Part shown: in pieces, positions 52,832-62,178 of the stretch | How the letters are laid out: every line of letters begins with the position of its first letter | Numbering within the stretch: position 1 is the first letter of the stretch | DNA from: Pelosinus baikalensis | GTDB taxonomy: Bacteria > Bacillota > Negativicutes > DSM-13327 | Direction: 5' to 3' | Assembly: GCF_020819555.1 (NCBI RefSeq) | Contig: NZ_JAJHJB010000026.1 | Location: forward strand, 4,206 to 68,205 | Length of the DNA: 64,000 bases | Translations under genes and position numbers: made by a program | The notes under the pieces: model-generated | Seen by the model: the letters and a program-made list of their open reading frames with translations, nothing else | Database searches by the model: none | What the model was told of the DNA's origin: nothing

Positions 52832-53462
52832 TTTTAATCTTAGCCTCCGCCTCTTTTATCTTACCTTCCTTAAGCAAGATAATTACTTCCTGATCCAAGG
52901 TCCTTCGCCAAAAGGATTCTCTTTCTTTTACTGTCGAAAGCTGCTCTTTTATCTGCTCTCGTGCTTTAGCCACCAACTCAAGATAGATTCCATATTCCGG
53001 GCCATAACGCTCTTCTAATTCCTCACGTAATTTTTTTGCTAACGCTGGGCTTTTACCACCAGTAGAGATCGTAAGCAGCAAATCTCCATGTGAAATCTGG
53101 GATGGCACACTAAAATTACCAAGCTCAGGTGCATCCGTCACATTTACAAGAGCACCTGCACCCATACCTTCCTCAGCAGCCCATTTATTTACTGCGTTAC
53201 TATCGGTAGCGCAAATTACAATAAAAAAACCATTAACATCACCCTGCTGGTAAGACCGAGCAATATGAATAATACTCTTGTCCTCTACTAAGGAAGCCAA
53301 CTGCTTCGTAAGGGCAGGACTTACTACCGTAACCATTCCGCCAGCAGCCAAAAGCGCCCCAACCTTACGTTGGGCCACACTCCCGCCGCCAACAACCATG
53401 CAAGACCGACCGTCAATTTGTAAGTTTATCGGGTAACAGGGCACATTTTTCACATCCTTCAT
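52800..53462 (-). CDS. Precorrin-2 dehydrogenase (siroheme synthase N-terminal type)
   Basis: A 220-residue protein with the NAD-binding motif MVVGGGSVAQRKVGALLAAGGMVTVVSPAL and the active-site region LVNVTDAPELGNFSVPSQISHGDLLLTISTGGKSPALAKKLREELE. It oxidises precorrin-2 to sirohydrochlorin, and in Met8p-like members also inserts iron. It is the first gene of the operon, which thus covers nearly all steps from glutamyl-tRNA to sirohydrochlorin. hemE/hemH-type protoheme genes are absent from it. Confidence 0.92.
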   Translation of the reverse strand: MKDVKNVPCYPINLQIDGRSCMVVGGGSVAQRKVGALLAAGGMVTVVSPALTKQLASLVEDKSIIHIARSYQQGDVNGFFIVICATDSNAVNKWAAEEGMGAGALVNVTDAPELGNFSVPSQISHGDLLLTISTGGKSPALAKKLREELEERYGPEYGIYLELVAKAREQIKEQLSTVKERESFWRRTLDQEVIILLKEGKIKEAEAKIKNAIGCTRTQS

Positions 53463-53539
53463 ATTTTAGCATAATTCGCACTAAAAATGTAATATTCCTC
53501 TATTAGAAAGTACAAAGATTCACTTTAAATTTTTAACGC

Positions 53540-53600
53540 TATGCGCCCTTTAAATCAATAAAACATAACCGAACCACAGAGGCACAAAGAACACTCTCCT
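53540..53600. repeat. Partial copy (left half) of the dispersed repeat
   Basis: TGCGCCCTTTAAATCAATAAAACATAACCGAACCACAGAGGCACAA matches the left flank and left arm seen at 38942 and 25397 and ends in AGAACACTC. It occupies most of the gap between the precorrin-2 dehydrogenase and PBP2 genes. Confidence 0.65.
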
Positions 53601-53601
53601 C

Positions 53602-55410
53602 TTAAGCGCCACCTGAATCCAGCTTTTCTTTCGCACCAAAATATGCCTCTACTATCTTTCGCACAACAGGTGCTGCAGCAGTAGAGCCTTCACCGCCCTC
53701 CTCTACTAGTACAGCAATTGCAATTTCAGGATTTTGGGCCGGTGCATAGCATGCAAACCAAGAATGAACCGTACCAGTACCTGTTTCCGCTGAGCCGCTT
53801 TTTCCAGCCACCGTTGGAGTAACTCCCTGAAAGACTCCTGCCCCTGTCCCCTTCGTTGTAACAGCGACTAAGCCACTCTTAATTATATCCCATGTTTCCG
53901 ACTTTAAATAAATAGTATGAACAACTTCCGACTGATAGCTTCTAACTACCGCTCCATTGTCATCTACGATTTTATCCACTAACATCGGTCGATAGATTTC
54001 TCCATCATTGGCAACTGCCATTAGTAGTAGTGCCTGCTGCAGGGGCGTTGTTAGATAATAACCCTGCCCAATCGCAGCAATGATCGTCTCTCCAGGATAC
54101 CATGGCTGCTCATAATTCTTTTGTTTCCATCCTTCTGTGGGTACTAATCCTTCTTCTTCCCCTTGCAGCAAAATACCACTTTTCTTTCCTAATCCAAAGG
54201 TTAATGCATAACTGGCTAAATTATCAATGCCCATACGGCGGCCTAGTTCATAAAAAACAGGATCGCTTGACCATGCTATAGCATCAACAATCGTAAGCTT
54301 TCCTAACCCTTCCGTCTTCCAGCCATAAAATTTCCATCCCCCTAGGATATAGAATCCTTTATCCTCAAATACTTCCTCTTTCGTTACATAACCCATATCC
54401 AAGGCTGCAGCTGTTGTAATAATTTTAAAAACAGAACCTGGTGGATAGGTACTTTGTATTCCTTTATTCGTAAGAGGATGATCAGGATGATTGATCAATT
54501 CGCCCCAGTTTTTACTGCTAATACCACTGGCAAATAAATTAGGATCAAAGGCTGGAGAGCTAACCATTGCCAAAACACCTCCTGTATGAACATCTAGAAC
54601 AATGGCGCTCCCTCCTTTAGCTGGCTGCCCTATATTACGGCTTATTTCAATCTGCTGCATTAGAGCTTCTTGTGCAGCTTTCTGTAAATTTCCATCAAGG
54701 GTCAAAATTAATCCCTTCCCTGATATAGCCTTCTTCTCACCAATCCTTTGCACTTCTTCTCCAAAGGCATTGACTTCTACTTGTAAACCACCATCGATCC
54801 CCCGTAATACATCCTCCCATTCCAGCTCCAAACCATCCTTTCCTATAAAATCCGTAGGTTTATATCCTTGTGCCTTGTGCTTAGCATATTCTTCCTCATT
54901 TATGCTGCCCAGAAATCCCAGCACATGAGCTGCTAAATCTTTGTATATGTACTGCCTTACAGGAACGGCGCTAATGACAACCCCAGCTAAAGTATCCTTT
55001 CTCTCCAAAATCTTGGCTTGCAATACAGGATCAATATCTCGCTTCACGATTATCGGAATATAAGGTGACTCTTCCCCATCCTTTAGCATTTTTTCAATAG
55101 TCTCAGGTAAAATACCAATCATATTGGCTAATGCAGCTGTCTTCGCAGAATCATAGCTATATTCTGCTGGAATAATAGCAACAGCAAAACTAGGACGATT
55201 GGTAACAAGTAAAGCCCCATTACGATCATACATATTCCCTCGTGGGGCTTGCTCAGTAATTTGGTGTATGCGATTTTCTTCTGCTACTTTCTTATATTGT
55301 GGACCACGTACTAACTGCATCCAGGCCAAACGCAATATTAAAAGACCAACCACTGCCACAATGATCCATACCATAATATTCATTCTGCGAGACTTTTCTG
55401 TAATCCACAT
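53602..55410 (-). CDS. mrdA: Penicillin-binding protein 2 (peptidoglycan transpeptidase)
   Basis: At 602 residues it has an N-terminal membrane anchor (~11-32), a PBP dimerisation domain (APRGNMYDRNGALLVTNRPS onward) and a transpeptidase domain. The active site is S326-V-F-K329 (YPPGSVFKI), SSD in AWSSDPVFYELG and KSG in VAGKSGSAETGTG. It cross-links peptidoglycan during elongation. mreB, mreC and rodA are not in this window. It lies downstream of the LytR-CpsA-Psr gene but is separated by a terminator. Confidence 0.94.
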   Translation of the reverse strand: MWITEKSRRMNIMVWIIVAVVGLLILRLAWMQLVRGPQYKKVAEENRIHQITEQAPRGNMYDRNGALLVTNRPSFAVAIIPAEYSYDSAKTAALANMIGILPETIEKMLKDGEESPYIPIIVKRDIDPVLQAKILERKDTLAGVVISAVPVRQYIYKDLAAHVLGFLGSINEEEYAKHKAQGYKPTDFIGKDGLELEWEDVLRGIDGGLQVEVNAFGEEVQRIGEKKAISGKGLILTLDGNLQKAAQEALMQQIEISRNIGQPAKGGSAIVLDVHTGGVLAMVSSPAFDPNLFASGISSKNWGELINHPDHPLTNKGIQSTYPPGSVFKIITTAAALDMGYVTKEEVFEDKGFYILGGWKFYGWKTEGLGKLTIVDAIAWSSDPVFYELGRRMGIDNLASYALTFGLGKKSGILLQGEEEGLVPTEGWKQKNYEQPWYPGETIIAAIGQGYYLTTPLQQALLLMAVANDGEIYRPMLVDKIVDDNGAVVRSYQSEVVHTIYLKSETWDIIKSGLVAVTTKGTGAGVFQGVTPTVAGKSGSAETGTGTVHSWFACYAPAQNPEIAIAVLVEEGGEGSTAAAPVVRKIVEAYFGAKEKLDSGGA

Positions 55411-55469
55411 AGGTTAACTCCTTTTTAACAATTGATTTTCGTATAACATAGTATCCCGCAAAACAAAAA

Positions 55470-55492
55470 AAATAGCCCTAATGGGCTACTTT
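55470..55492 (-). terminator. Terminator after the LytR-CpsA-Psr gene
   Basis: GTAGCCC ATTA GGGCTAT followed by a run of T on the minus strand, just beyond the stop codon. Confidence 0.75.
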
Positions 55493-55500
55493 ATGAATCA

Positions 55501-56916
55501 TCACTTACCTGTATAATCTTTACCAACCACAACCACTGCATCAATCGCCTTACCTTCGTCTTTTGTAATCTGCAATGAGTATTTAAAAGGCAGCGAGCTT
55601 AATTTGTTAACGACTGTACTATCTGTAGTGTTAGAAATAACCACTGTATTTTTATATGCATTTGCTGTATTCGTCACACCCGCAACTTCAAATCCGCGGT
55701 TACGAAGGATCGCGGCAATTCTATCACCTGCATCCGCCATGCCACTGGCATTCACCACTTCCACACTTACTTTATCAGAATTGACTTTCTTACTAACAGA
55801 CTTGCCTGCATCTGCTGAAGTATCAGTTTTGTCATTTTTATCATCTTTTTTCGATTTATCTGGAGTCGTTTTTTTCTCTGGAACTGCATTTTTAGTTACC
55901 TTCGGAGTTTCAATTACTTTCATTTCTTTTGGAATGGAAGTCTCATATTCACTTACATCTTTTTGTGTCGTAGCAACATATTTCTCTTCCATAGCCACAC
56001 CAAGGGTTTGAGCTACGTGCTTGCGAAGAGCCATTACATCAGGCAGCCAATAACTTATCTCATTAATAAATGCTGGTTTTCCTGGTACCATGTCTGTTCT
56101 CAGCCCATTTTTCGATGCATCATTCAAGGTTTTAGCAAGATTAAGCATTTCCGTGGTAGACATATCACTATTTACTACACTATTTACCTCTCGAACAATA
56201 GCAGGTATCTTAGTAATAACGGATGGGCTAGCGACTTCCTTCATTAATGCTTTTAAGAACTTTTGCTGACGCTCAACTCGGCCAATATCGCCCTCTTCAT
56301 CACGATAACGTACATATTGAATCGCCATACGACCATCCATACGTTGGACACCTGGCCGTAAATCAATTACGAAGGGACCATGATCCTCCCCATTATCATC
56401 ATAAGGATCGGAATAGTACATCCTTTTTTCCACATCAATGGTTACACCGCCAACGGCATCAATAATCTTTTTAAACCCTGCAATATTAATTGTAATATAA
56501 TGGTCCATTTTTATTCCTAACAAACCTTCGACAGCCTGCTGCGTTAATTTATGGCCGCCATAGGCATAAGCATGGTTAATTTTATCCCAACCATGTCCTG
56601 AAATTTTTACCCTCGTATCTCGGGGAATAGAGAGCATTGCAACATCTTTCGTATTTGTGTCAATGGTAACAACAAATAACGTATCAGAACGCCCGGTATC
56701 ATCACTACGTTCGTCAACGCCCATAACCATAATGTTAATTTTATTTTGAGGAGTTACAATGCTCCCCTTTTCTTTACTTTGTTCAATTCCTCCGCTAAAC
56801 CAAACATAGGACGCGCCAGCTACTGCTAATACTGCTAATAAAATACCTAGAACAGCTATAACGGATCTTCCCTTACCACGCCTTTGTTCAGCCAATCTTT
56901 TTTCCAGTCCTACCAT
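55501..56916 (-). CDS. LytR-CpsA-Psr family cell-wall ligase/attenuator with LytR_C domain
   Basis: The ATG at 56916 (471 residues, GGGAG upstream) replaces a longer frame starting at 57075. There is a short cytoplasmic tail, a membrane segment (~20-40), an LCP catalytic domain (~60-290: MVMGVDERSDDTGRSDTLFVV, MLSIPRDTRVKI, KINHAYAYGG, YVRYRDEEGDIGRVERQQ) and a Lys/Asp/Thr-rich linker (~340-385). A C-terminal LytR_C domain (VSVEVVNASGMADAGDRIAAIL) follows. LCP enzymes attach polymers to peptidoglycan. In Negativicutes the acceptor polymer is not obvious. Confidence 0.92.
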   Translation of the reverse strand: MVGLEKRLAEQRRGKGRSVIAVLGILLAVLAVAGASYVWFSGGIEQSKEKGSIVTPQNKINIMVMGVDERSDDTGRSDTLFVVTIDTNTKDVAMLSIPRDTRVKISGHGWDKINHAYAYGGHKLTQQAVEGLLGIKMDHYITINIAGFKKIIDAVGGVTIDVEKRMYYSDPYDDNGEDHGPFVIDLRPGVQRMDGRMAIQYVRYRDEEGDIGRVERQQKFLKALMKEVASPSVITKIPAIVREVNSVVNSDMSTTEMLNLAKTLNDASKNGLRTDMVPGKPAFINEISYWLPDVMALRKHVAQTLGVAMEEKYVATTQKDVSEYETSIPKEMKVIETPKVTKNAVPEKKTTPDKSKKDDKNDKTDTSADAGKSVSKKVNSDKVSVEVVNASGMADAGDRIAAILRNRGFEVAGVTNTANAYKNTVVISNTTDSTVVNKLSSLPFKYSLQITKDEGKAIDAVVVVGKDYTGK

Positions 56917-56999
56917 AGTGCGCAACTCCCTTCTATTACCTGGAAATATTCTCATATACCAAGTATTAAATTCAAAAACTGCAGATAAAAAATCAATAA

Positions 57000-57030
57000 A
57001 CAAGCCTCCGCATGGGAGGCTTGCTTTTAA
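57000..57030 (-). terminator. Hairpin terminator downstream of the MBL-fold gene
   Basis: GCAAGCCTCC / GGAGGCTTG with a T-rich tail on the minus strand. The gap 57031-57234 has nothing else recognisable. Confidence 0.65.
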
Positions 57031-57234
57031 GTATAACAAAATGTAACATAAAAGGTCAAGATTTTTATGTTTCACACCTCATTCATATAACATAGAAATC
57101 CCAATATAAAGAAGGAAGCTTAGACATCTCATTAGTTTAAATATGGTCTGGTAGCCCATTCAGCGGGAATTTCTCGAGTAGATACAACCAGTAATTCAAA
57201 GCCCACTGGAAAAAGATTCATACGAAATCATTTG

Positions 57235-58008
57235 TTAGATCTCCTGATCTTTTTCGGTTAATGCTATAATTTTATATGGCTTATCTTTATATTTCAAAAT
57301 GTCCCTTGTAACCAGTTTCCTAAGACCCATTTTATCTTCATCCTCAAAAGGAATGTGATAAATCACAACTTTTTCCGGCTTCAAATTATCTAATATATTC
57401 TGTCCTTTTGTATTGGTAAAGAACAGTGGATTAATGAAAACAGCTGTTAAATTAGGAATATCTTTAATAACTTCAAAGTTTTTCACCATATAATCGGCAT
57501 CAGCTGCAAATATATAGTTTTTTTCTTCAATTGTAAGCATGATTGTATAATGTCTAGTGTCTTGATATTCTCCACCACCCATATGTACGCTTCTGAAGTA
57601 AGTAAGAGTACAGTTTTGGGTGAGTTCTTCTTTATGATATTTTCCAAAAGGAATATAATATTCTTCAACTTTCTCTATTAAAGTTCGGCTTAATAACGAG
57701 CTCTTATCTTCTAAGGAATTTGTTTCTTGCTTCAGCCTTGGTATATATACCTTTTTTACTTCATTATTGGAAATATACTCATCTAAATACATGGAAGAAA
57801 AATGATCGATATGTCTATGAGTAAATATCAGATAATCAATATCTTTATATTTACTTGCCATACCAAAAACAGCTTTTTGCATCTCACTCACAGGTTGGCT
57901 AAAAAATGGATTTTCCCCAAATATACCATCAAGCAGTATGGTACTATCACCAGCTGTAATAAATATACCTGAGTTGGCAACCAACTCCATTTTGACTTTT
58001 ATACTCAT
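57235..58008 (-). CDS. MBL-fold metallo-hydrolase
   Basis: The ATG at 58008 (257 residues) has GGAGAG upstream; a longer frame begins 21 bases earlier. The zinc-binding THRHIDHFSS motif (~62-71) and FAADADY (~165-171) identify a beta-lactamase-fold hydrolase. MBL-fold enzymes cover many hydrolytic reactions and the substrate is unknown. AT content here is higher than in neighbouring genes, which may hint at a different origin. It is a single gene between terminators. Confidence 0.85.
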   Translation of the reverse strand: MSIKVKMELVANSGIFITAGDSTILLDGIFGENPFFSQPVSEMQKAVFGMASKYKDIDYLIFTHRHIDHFSSMYLDEYISNNEVKKVYIPRLKQETNSLEDKSSLLSRTLIEKVEEYYIPFGKYHKEELTQNCTLTYFRSVHMGGGEYQDTRHYTIMLTIEEKNYIFAADADYMVKNFEVIKDIPNLTAVFINPLFFTNTKGQNILDNLKPEKVVIYHIPFEDEDKMGLRKLVTRDILKYKDKPYKIIALTEKDQEI

Positions 58009-58133
58009 TATATTCTCTCCATAATCCACTTGAATAAATAACCGTATTGTCTAATTAAAAATAACCAAATAGGATTCTTATTTACTATAGTATTCTTTTT
58101 ACGATATCCTTGCAACCACTTGGTTTAATACGC

Positions 58134-58178
58134 AAAAAAAAATATCTGTCGAATCATGCTCGACAGATATTTTTTTTA
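58134..58178 (-). terminator. Terminator overlapping the end of the GH18 gene
   Basis: AATATCTGTCGA / TCGACAGATATT with a 7-nt loop, flanked by A/T runs on both sides, so it can act in either direction. Confidence 0.85.
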
Positions 58179-59282
58179 TTTCTTAGGAAATTTACTATCA
58201 ATCAATGACCACACTTCTGGCTGCTCTTGGCCCAGACGCCATAGTGCAATGCCAGCAGGATTGTATTTTGCGATAATATCCAATTTAGCTGCGATACTTT
58301 TGTCATTTTCAAACCAAACTTCATGATCTTTGTAAGAAAAGTGAGGTGCCTGCACTGTCTCATCATACATAATTTTAGCGTCATGTTGTTCGGCCCGTAC
58401 AATCGCATCTACATAGGTTATAGTTTCCCCTTCTTTACCAACCCAATCATAACCATATAAACCAACACCAATGATTACTTTGTGTGGTCCACCACAATTA
58501 TCAATAGCATATTTAATATTCTTCTCATACCAATCAATTGGTGCAATAGGACCTGGCTTGGAGGTCGACCAATGATTGTCATAGGTCATAATCTGCAGAA
58601 AATCAGCATTCTTAGCCAGTTCAGGATAATTATAAGCTCCCGATACATCCTCCGCTACGTCAACTTGCGGAAATACGGATATGATTACCGTTTTATTTAA
58701 GCCCTGCATTTTTGGATATAGCTCTGCCATAAAACTAGTTAAATTATCCCGCTGTGCTGGCGGTAATAATTCAAAGTCAATATTAATACCATCATACTGC
58801 TTTTCTTGGACTAGTTTTACAATATTATCGATGGCCTTACTGCGAACTTCTGGATTACCTAGTAATTCCTCTGTAGAGCCAGTTTTATTGGTAATCAAAG
58901 GGTACATTTTAAGTTTTAGATCTCTAGCAGTATCATATACCAGTTGGCTGTCTTTTGCTTCAACAGTGCCATCCTTGGTTGCCTTATACCAAAATGGACC
59001 AACACCTGTCATACTTTTAGCAAAGCTTTTCATACTTGGGAAAGAACCTGTTTTATCCGGTGTTCCTGGCCAAGGATTTTCATAATAGCCAATGATCATT
59101 CTCGGTGGCATCATGAGCTTCCCTGCTCCATTAACCCCAGGATTGTCTGTGGAATCCGGCATACCTGGCAGTGGTTTAGGTGCTGGACTATTACCACACC
59201 CACCTGCAAGTCCGACTACCATTATCACAAAACATAGCAGTATAATACTAGTTAAAATCTTTGAATAACGCAATATTGTCAC
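58176..59282 (-). CDS. Glycoside hydrolase family 18 lipoprotein
   Basis: A 368-residue protein starting at a GTG (or a TTG three codons later, better spaced from AGGAAAGG). The signal peptide ends with a lipobox (GLAGGCGNS, Cys ~29). The GH18 barrel has the catalytic DxxDxDxE-type motif YDGINIDFELLP, the later FLQIMTYDNHW, GVGLYGYDWVGKEG and a terminal ALWRLGQEQPEVW. This resembles YaaH/YdhD-type enzymes acting on peptidoglycan or cortex glycans. No LysM domain is present; the lipid anchor replaces it. Confidence 0.9.
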   Translation of the reverse strand: MTILRYSKILTSIILLCFVIMVVGLAGGCGNSPAPKPLPGMPDSTDNPGVNGAGKLMMPPRMIIGYYENPWPGTPDKTGSFPSMKSFAKSMTGVGPFWYKATKDGTVEAKDSQLVYDTARDLKLKMYPLITNKTGSTEELLGNPEVRSKAIDNIVKLVQEKQYDGINIDFELLPPAQRDNLTSFMAELYPKMQGLNKTVIISVFPQVDVAEDVSGAYNYPELAKNADFLQIMTYDNHWSTSKPGPIAPIDWYEKNIKYAIDNCGGPHKVIIGVGLYGYDWVGKEGETITYVDAIVRAEQHDAKIMYDETVQAPHFSYKDHEVWFENDKSIAAKLDIIAKYNPAGIALWRLGQEQPEVWSLIDSKFPKK

Positions 59283-59427
59283 CCTTTCCTAATGCTATAC
59301 TAAGTACAGTCTAAAAAGCAGCTTTATAAATTCCATTCTGCTTTTTTCCTGCCTTACTCATAGTATTGGCAAGAGCAATTTTCTTATTCAAAAAATATTA
59401 ATACCAACTTATAATCATAAAAAACAA

Positions 59428-59462
59428 AAAGAGACAGTGCCAAGTGGGCACCATCTCATTTC
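59428..59462 (-). terminator. Terminator after the symporter gene
   Basis: GAGA..GTGCC / GGCAC..TCTC stem with a CACTT loop, then TTTTTGTTTTTT on the minus strand. Confidence 0.8.
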
Positions 59463-59478
59463 TGCTTTTTAGAATGAA

Positions 59479-60732
59479 TTAATCATCATAATTTTTAGTA
59501 TAAGCGACTTGCAGCACTTCATCTGGTAATTCATTTTCCCAGCGTGCTACTACTACAGCAGCTACACAGTTACCAATCAAATTACAGGCTGTACGAGCCA
59601 TATCCAAGATACGGTCAACGCCCAGAATGATGCCAATGCCTTCTACCGGTAAGCCAAAAGCCGCCGCAGTACCTGCAATAACGATGAGAGATGCACCTGG
59701 AACTGCTGCAATTCCTTTGGTTGACATCATTAATGTAACTAACATTAACATTTGCGTAGAAAGAGGGAAATCAATATGGTACACTTGTGCAATAAAGATA
59801 ACTGCTAATGCACTATATAATGTGGAACCATCCAGATTAAATGTATAGCCTGTTGGCAATACAAAGGTAACAATATGCTTTGGAACACCAAATTTTTCTA
59901 ATTTTTCCATTGCAATTGGAAGGGCTGCCTCACTGGATGCAGTGGAAAACGCAATAAGAATCGGTTCTTTAATGGCTCGTAATAATTGAAAGAAATTCAT
60001 TCGAATAATTACAGAAGCACAAGCTAACAATAGCGTAATGAATAACACTAAAGCAAAATACAACGACCCAATTAGCTTAGCCAATGGAATCAACATTCCA
60101 AGACCAAATTTTCCTACAGTAAAAGCAATCAAAGCAAAAACACCGATAGGAGCTAATTTCATTACATACCAAGTAAACTTGAACATAATTTCAGCAACGC
60201 TGATGGCTAACGTGACCACTGGTTTACCCTTTTCTCCCATGCCAGCAGCTGCTACGCCGAAGAAAGTAGAGAACAAGATAATTTGCAGCATATCACCGCG
60301 ACCCATAGCATCTACCACATTGGTAGGTACAATATTAACCAGCATTTGAGTCATATCAATGGTCTTCGTTGCTGCTGCTGCTGCAGAACTGACATCCGCC
60401 CCTGTTGCAATCGCGACACCTGCACCTGGCTGGAAAATATTCGCCACAGCCAGACCGACAAATAGAGCTAGCGTCGTAGCAACTTCAAACCAGATAATTG
60501 CTTTTGCACCCAAACGACCCAGCTTTTTGAAGTCGCCAGTACCTGCAATACCCATAATTAATGAACTGAAAATCAAAGGTACTACAATCATTTTAATCAT
60601 ACGAATAAAAGTGTCACCAACGGGCTTTAATGCTTGTCCATAGGTAGGGAAAATATAACCGAAAACAACACCTAGTATAAGAGCAATAAAAATTTGAGTT
60701 GTAAGTCCTATCCCTTTTTTGTTTTTCTCCAC
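59479..60732 (-). CDS. Dicarboxylate/amino acid:cation symporter (DAACS, GltP/DctA type)
   Basis: I place the start at GTG 60732 (417 residues), since AGAGGAGG lies eight bases upstream; a longer frame from 60786 lacks such a site. It has eight-plus membrane helices and two re-entrant loops, with the signature STASSEAALPIAMEKLEKFGVPK (~265-287) and the family motif FVLPTGYTFNLDGSTLY. A C-terminal substrate region ILGVDRILDMARTACNLIGN is also present. It imports glutamate/aspartate or C4-dicarboxylates with Na+ or H+; the two cannot be separated by eye. Confidence 0.92.
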   Translation of the reverse strand: MEKNKKGIGLTTQIFIALILGVVFGYIFPTYGQALKPVGDTFIRMIKMIVVPLIFSSLIMGIAGTGDFKKLGRLGAKAIIWFEVATTLALFVGLAVANIFQPGAGVAIATGADVSSAAAAATKTIDMTQMLVNIVPTNVVDAMGRGDMLQIILFSTFFGVAAAGMGEKGKPVVTLAISVAEIMFKFTWYVMKLAPIGVFALIAFTVGKFGLGMLIPLAKLIGSLYFALVLFITLLLACASVIIRMNFFQLLRAIKEPILIAFSTASSEAALPIAMEKLEKFGVPKHIVTFVLPTGYTFNLDGSTLYSALAVIFIAQVYHIDFPLSTQMLMLVTLMMSTKGIAAVPGASLIVIAGTAAAFGLPVEGIGIILGVDRILDMARTACNLIGNCVAAVVVARWENELPDEVLQVAYTKNYDD

Positions 60733-60862
60733 GAATTCATCCTCCTCTAAAGTAAAATCGTCTAAAAGTCTCTTCCAGATATACACCCTTTAAAACTATT
60801 ACAGTATATCAGCTACACTTATAAAAAGATACCCTAATTGCTTTATATTCAGCCTTTTCTAC

Positions 60863-60890
60863 ACAATATATCCCAAACAAATTCTGTCAA
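60863..60890 (-). promoter_or_regulatory. Probable sigma-A promoter for the symporter gene
   Basis: On the minus strand TTGACA (60890-60885), 16-bp spacer, TATTGT (60868-60863), ~130 bp before the start codon. The intervening leader shows no riboswitch I recognise. Confidence 0.45.
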
Positions 60891-61099
60891 TTTTATACAC
60901 TATATAATTTCTTTACTGGATGGTTGTCCTAATAAAAACTCAGAATTTTGCAAATAAGATAGACACAATGAGATCATTGCACTATAAAGCCAAAGAACCC
61001 TGTTTTCTAGGCAAAAATCCATTATACACTTTCTATACTAAAATGATATAATGCTTACAGCTACATTTTATTCAAGTAGTAAAGGGAGTGTGTTGATAA

Positions 61100-61369
61100 T
61101 TGAAAAAAGATCTTATTCAAGCCATGCCTCCACTTGACGGTCATGCTGTAAAAACGCTGGAAGATGCTCTTAGTAAATCCCCTAGCAAAATCATTCGTTT
61201 AGAGATTAATAACACGATTTATCAGCTTTCCCGGGAAGGTCATTGGTTTAAAATCTCACTGCTTACCAAAAAACTTACAGTAAAGCGATCAACTATTTTC
61301 CAAACCCTGACTGAAATCTATAATCTAATTATCCATGGTCAAAATTGGCGTATTGCTACCAATTATTAG
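61100..61369 (+). CDS. Small unknown protein, 89 residues
   Basis: The frame starts at TTG 61100, ~12 bp after AAAGGGAG, and an in-frame stop lies two codons upstream. A TATAAT at 61047-61052 gives it a possible promoter. The protein is basic and soluble (IIRLEINNTIYQLSREGHWFKISLLTKKLTVKRSTIFQTLTEIYNLI). The last part could form a helix-turn-helix, but I cannot place it in a family. It has its own terminator. Confidence 0.55.
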   Translation: MKKDLIQAMPPLDGHAVKTLEDALSKSPSKIIRLEINNTIYQLSREGHWFKISLLTKKLTVKRSTIFQTLTEIYNLIIHGQNWRIATNY

Positions 61370-61428
61370 AACTATACGAGTACAATTTGTTATAGGCAGA
61401 TAAGCTAATATTTACTTAATTTAAAAAT

Positions 61429-61455
61429 AATCCCTCTTTACAGAGGGATTTTTAT
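61429..61455. terminator. Bidirectional terminator between convergent genes
   Basis: AATCCCTCT / AGAGGGATT with TTACC-type small loop and TTTTTATTATTT; on the minus strand the A-rich side gives a weaker T run. Confidence 0.75.
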
Positions 61456-62090
61456 TATTTATCATCGATAGTCTTATAAATCTCTAGAAATTCCTGCAAA
61501 ACTTGGGCAGTCAATCCCCAAACAACATGCTTTCCATACTTATAAAATGAAACCTGGTACGTTTTACGTGCCCGCCATTCTTCGGAGTATCCTGTAACCA
61601 GGGAAAAAGGGAAATCGGCTAAAGGTCTTGTTCCCATTTCCATGTGGGCGACAATCGGTTTATGGGCAAGCAAAAATCGTAAAGGTATGGTAAATACTTC
61701 TGCAACTTCATCCTGGCTAGGTACAATCGGTTGAAGAGGCGAAAGATAACCTACATAAGGATACAACTTTACTCCTATAGGACTTATGATTTCGTCTAAT
61801 GCTCCTAGAATTTTTATTTCTGCTGCTGCTAAAGAAAGTTCTTCTTGCGTTTCCCGTACAGCAGCAGCTAAAGCTGATCCATCTTCCTTTTCAATACGCC
61901 CTCCTGGAAAGCAAATCTCTCCAGGCTGCCAAGATAATTGTGTAGAACGTACCTCAAACAATATAGCTAATTCACCATCCTGGACGATAAGAGGCACCAG
62001 CACCGCTGCAGTAAAGAAATCATTATAACCAGCTTTACCTTCTACATTAACAGCTAACGCTTCTGACAATTCTCTACATAACTCATCCAT
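61455..62090 (-). CDS. Nudix hydrolase (CoA pyrophosphatase-like)
   Basis: The ATG at 62090 (211 residues) has AGAGG seven bases upstream; the longer frame to 62141 adds an unconserved leader. The Nudix box is GGRIEKEDGSALAAAVRETQEEL (~74-96), preceded by RSTQLSWQPGEICFPGG, which is typical of the CoA diphosphatase (NudL/YeaB) group. Such enzymes split CoA into phosphopantetheine and 3',5'-ADP. It lies 88 bp downstream of the apbE gene on the same strand. Confidence 0.88.
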   Translation of the reverse strand: MDELCRELSEALAVNVEGKAGYNDFFTAAVLVPLIVQDGELAILFEVRSTQLSWQPGEICFPGGRIEKEDGSALAAAVRETQEELSLAAAEIKILGALDEIISPIGVKLYPYVGYLSPLQPIVPSQDEVAEVFTIPLRFLLAHKPIVAHMEMGTRPLADFPFSLVTGYSEEWRARKTYQVSFYKYGKHVVWGLTAQVLQEFLEIYKTIDDK

Positions 62091-62178
62091 TGCTAGTCCT
62101 CTCCCCCATCCAATCAGCATTTTTTTCACATTGTTCAACAACCTATCTCTTTATACCGACAAAAAAAGTAATCATTCG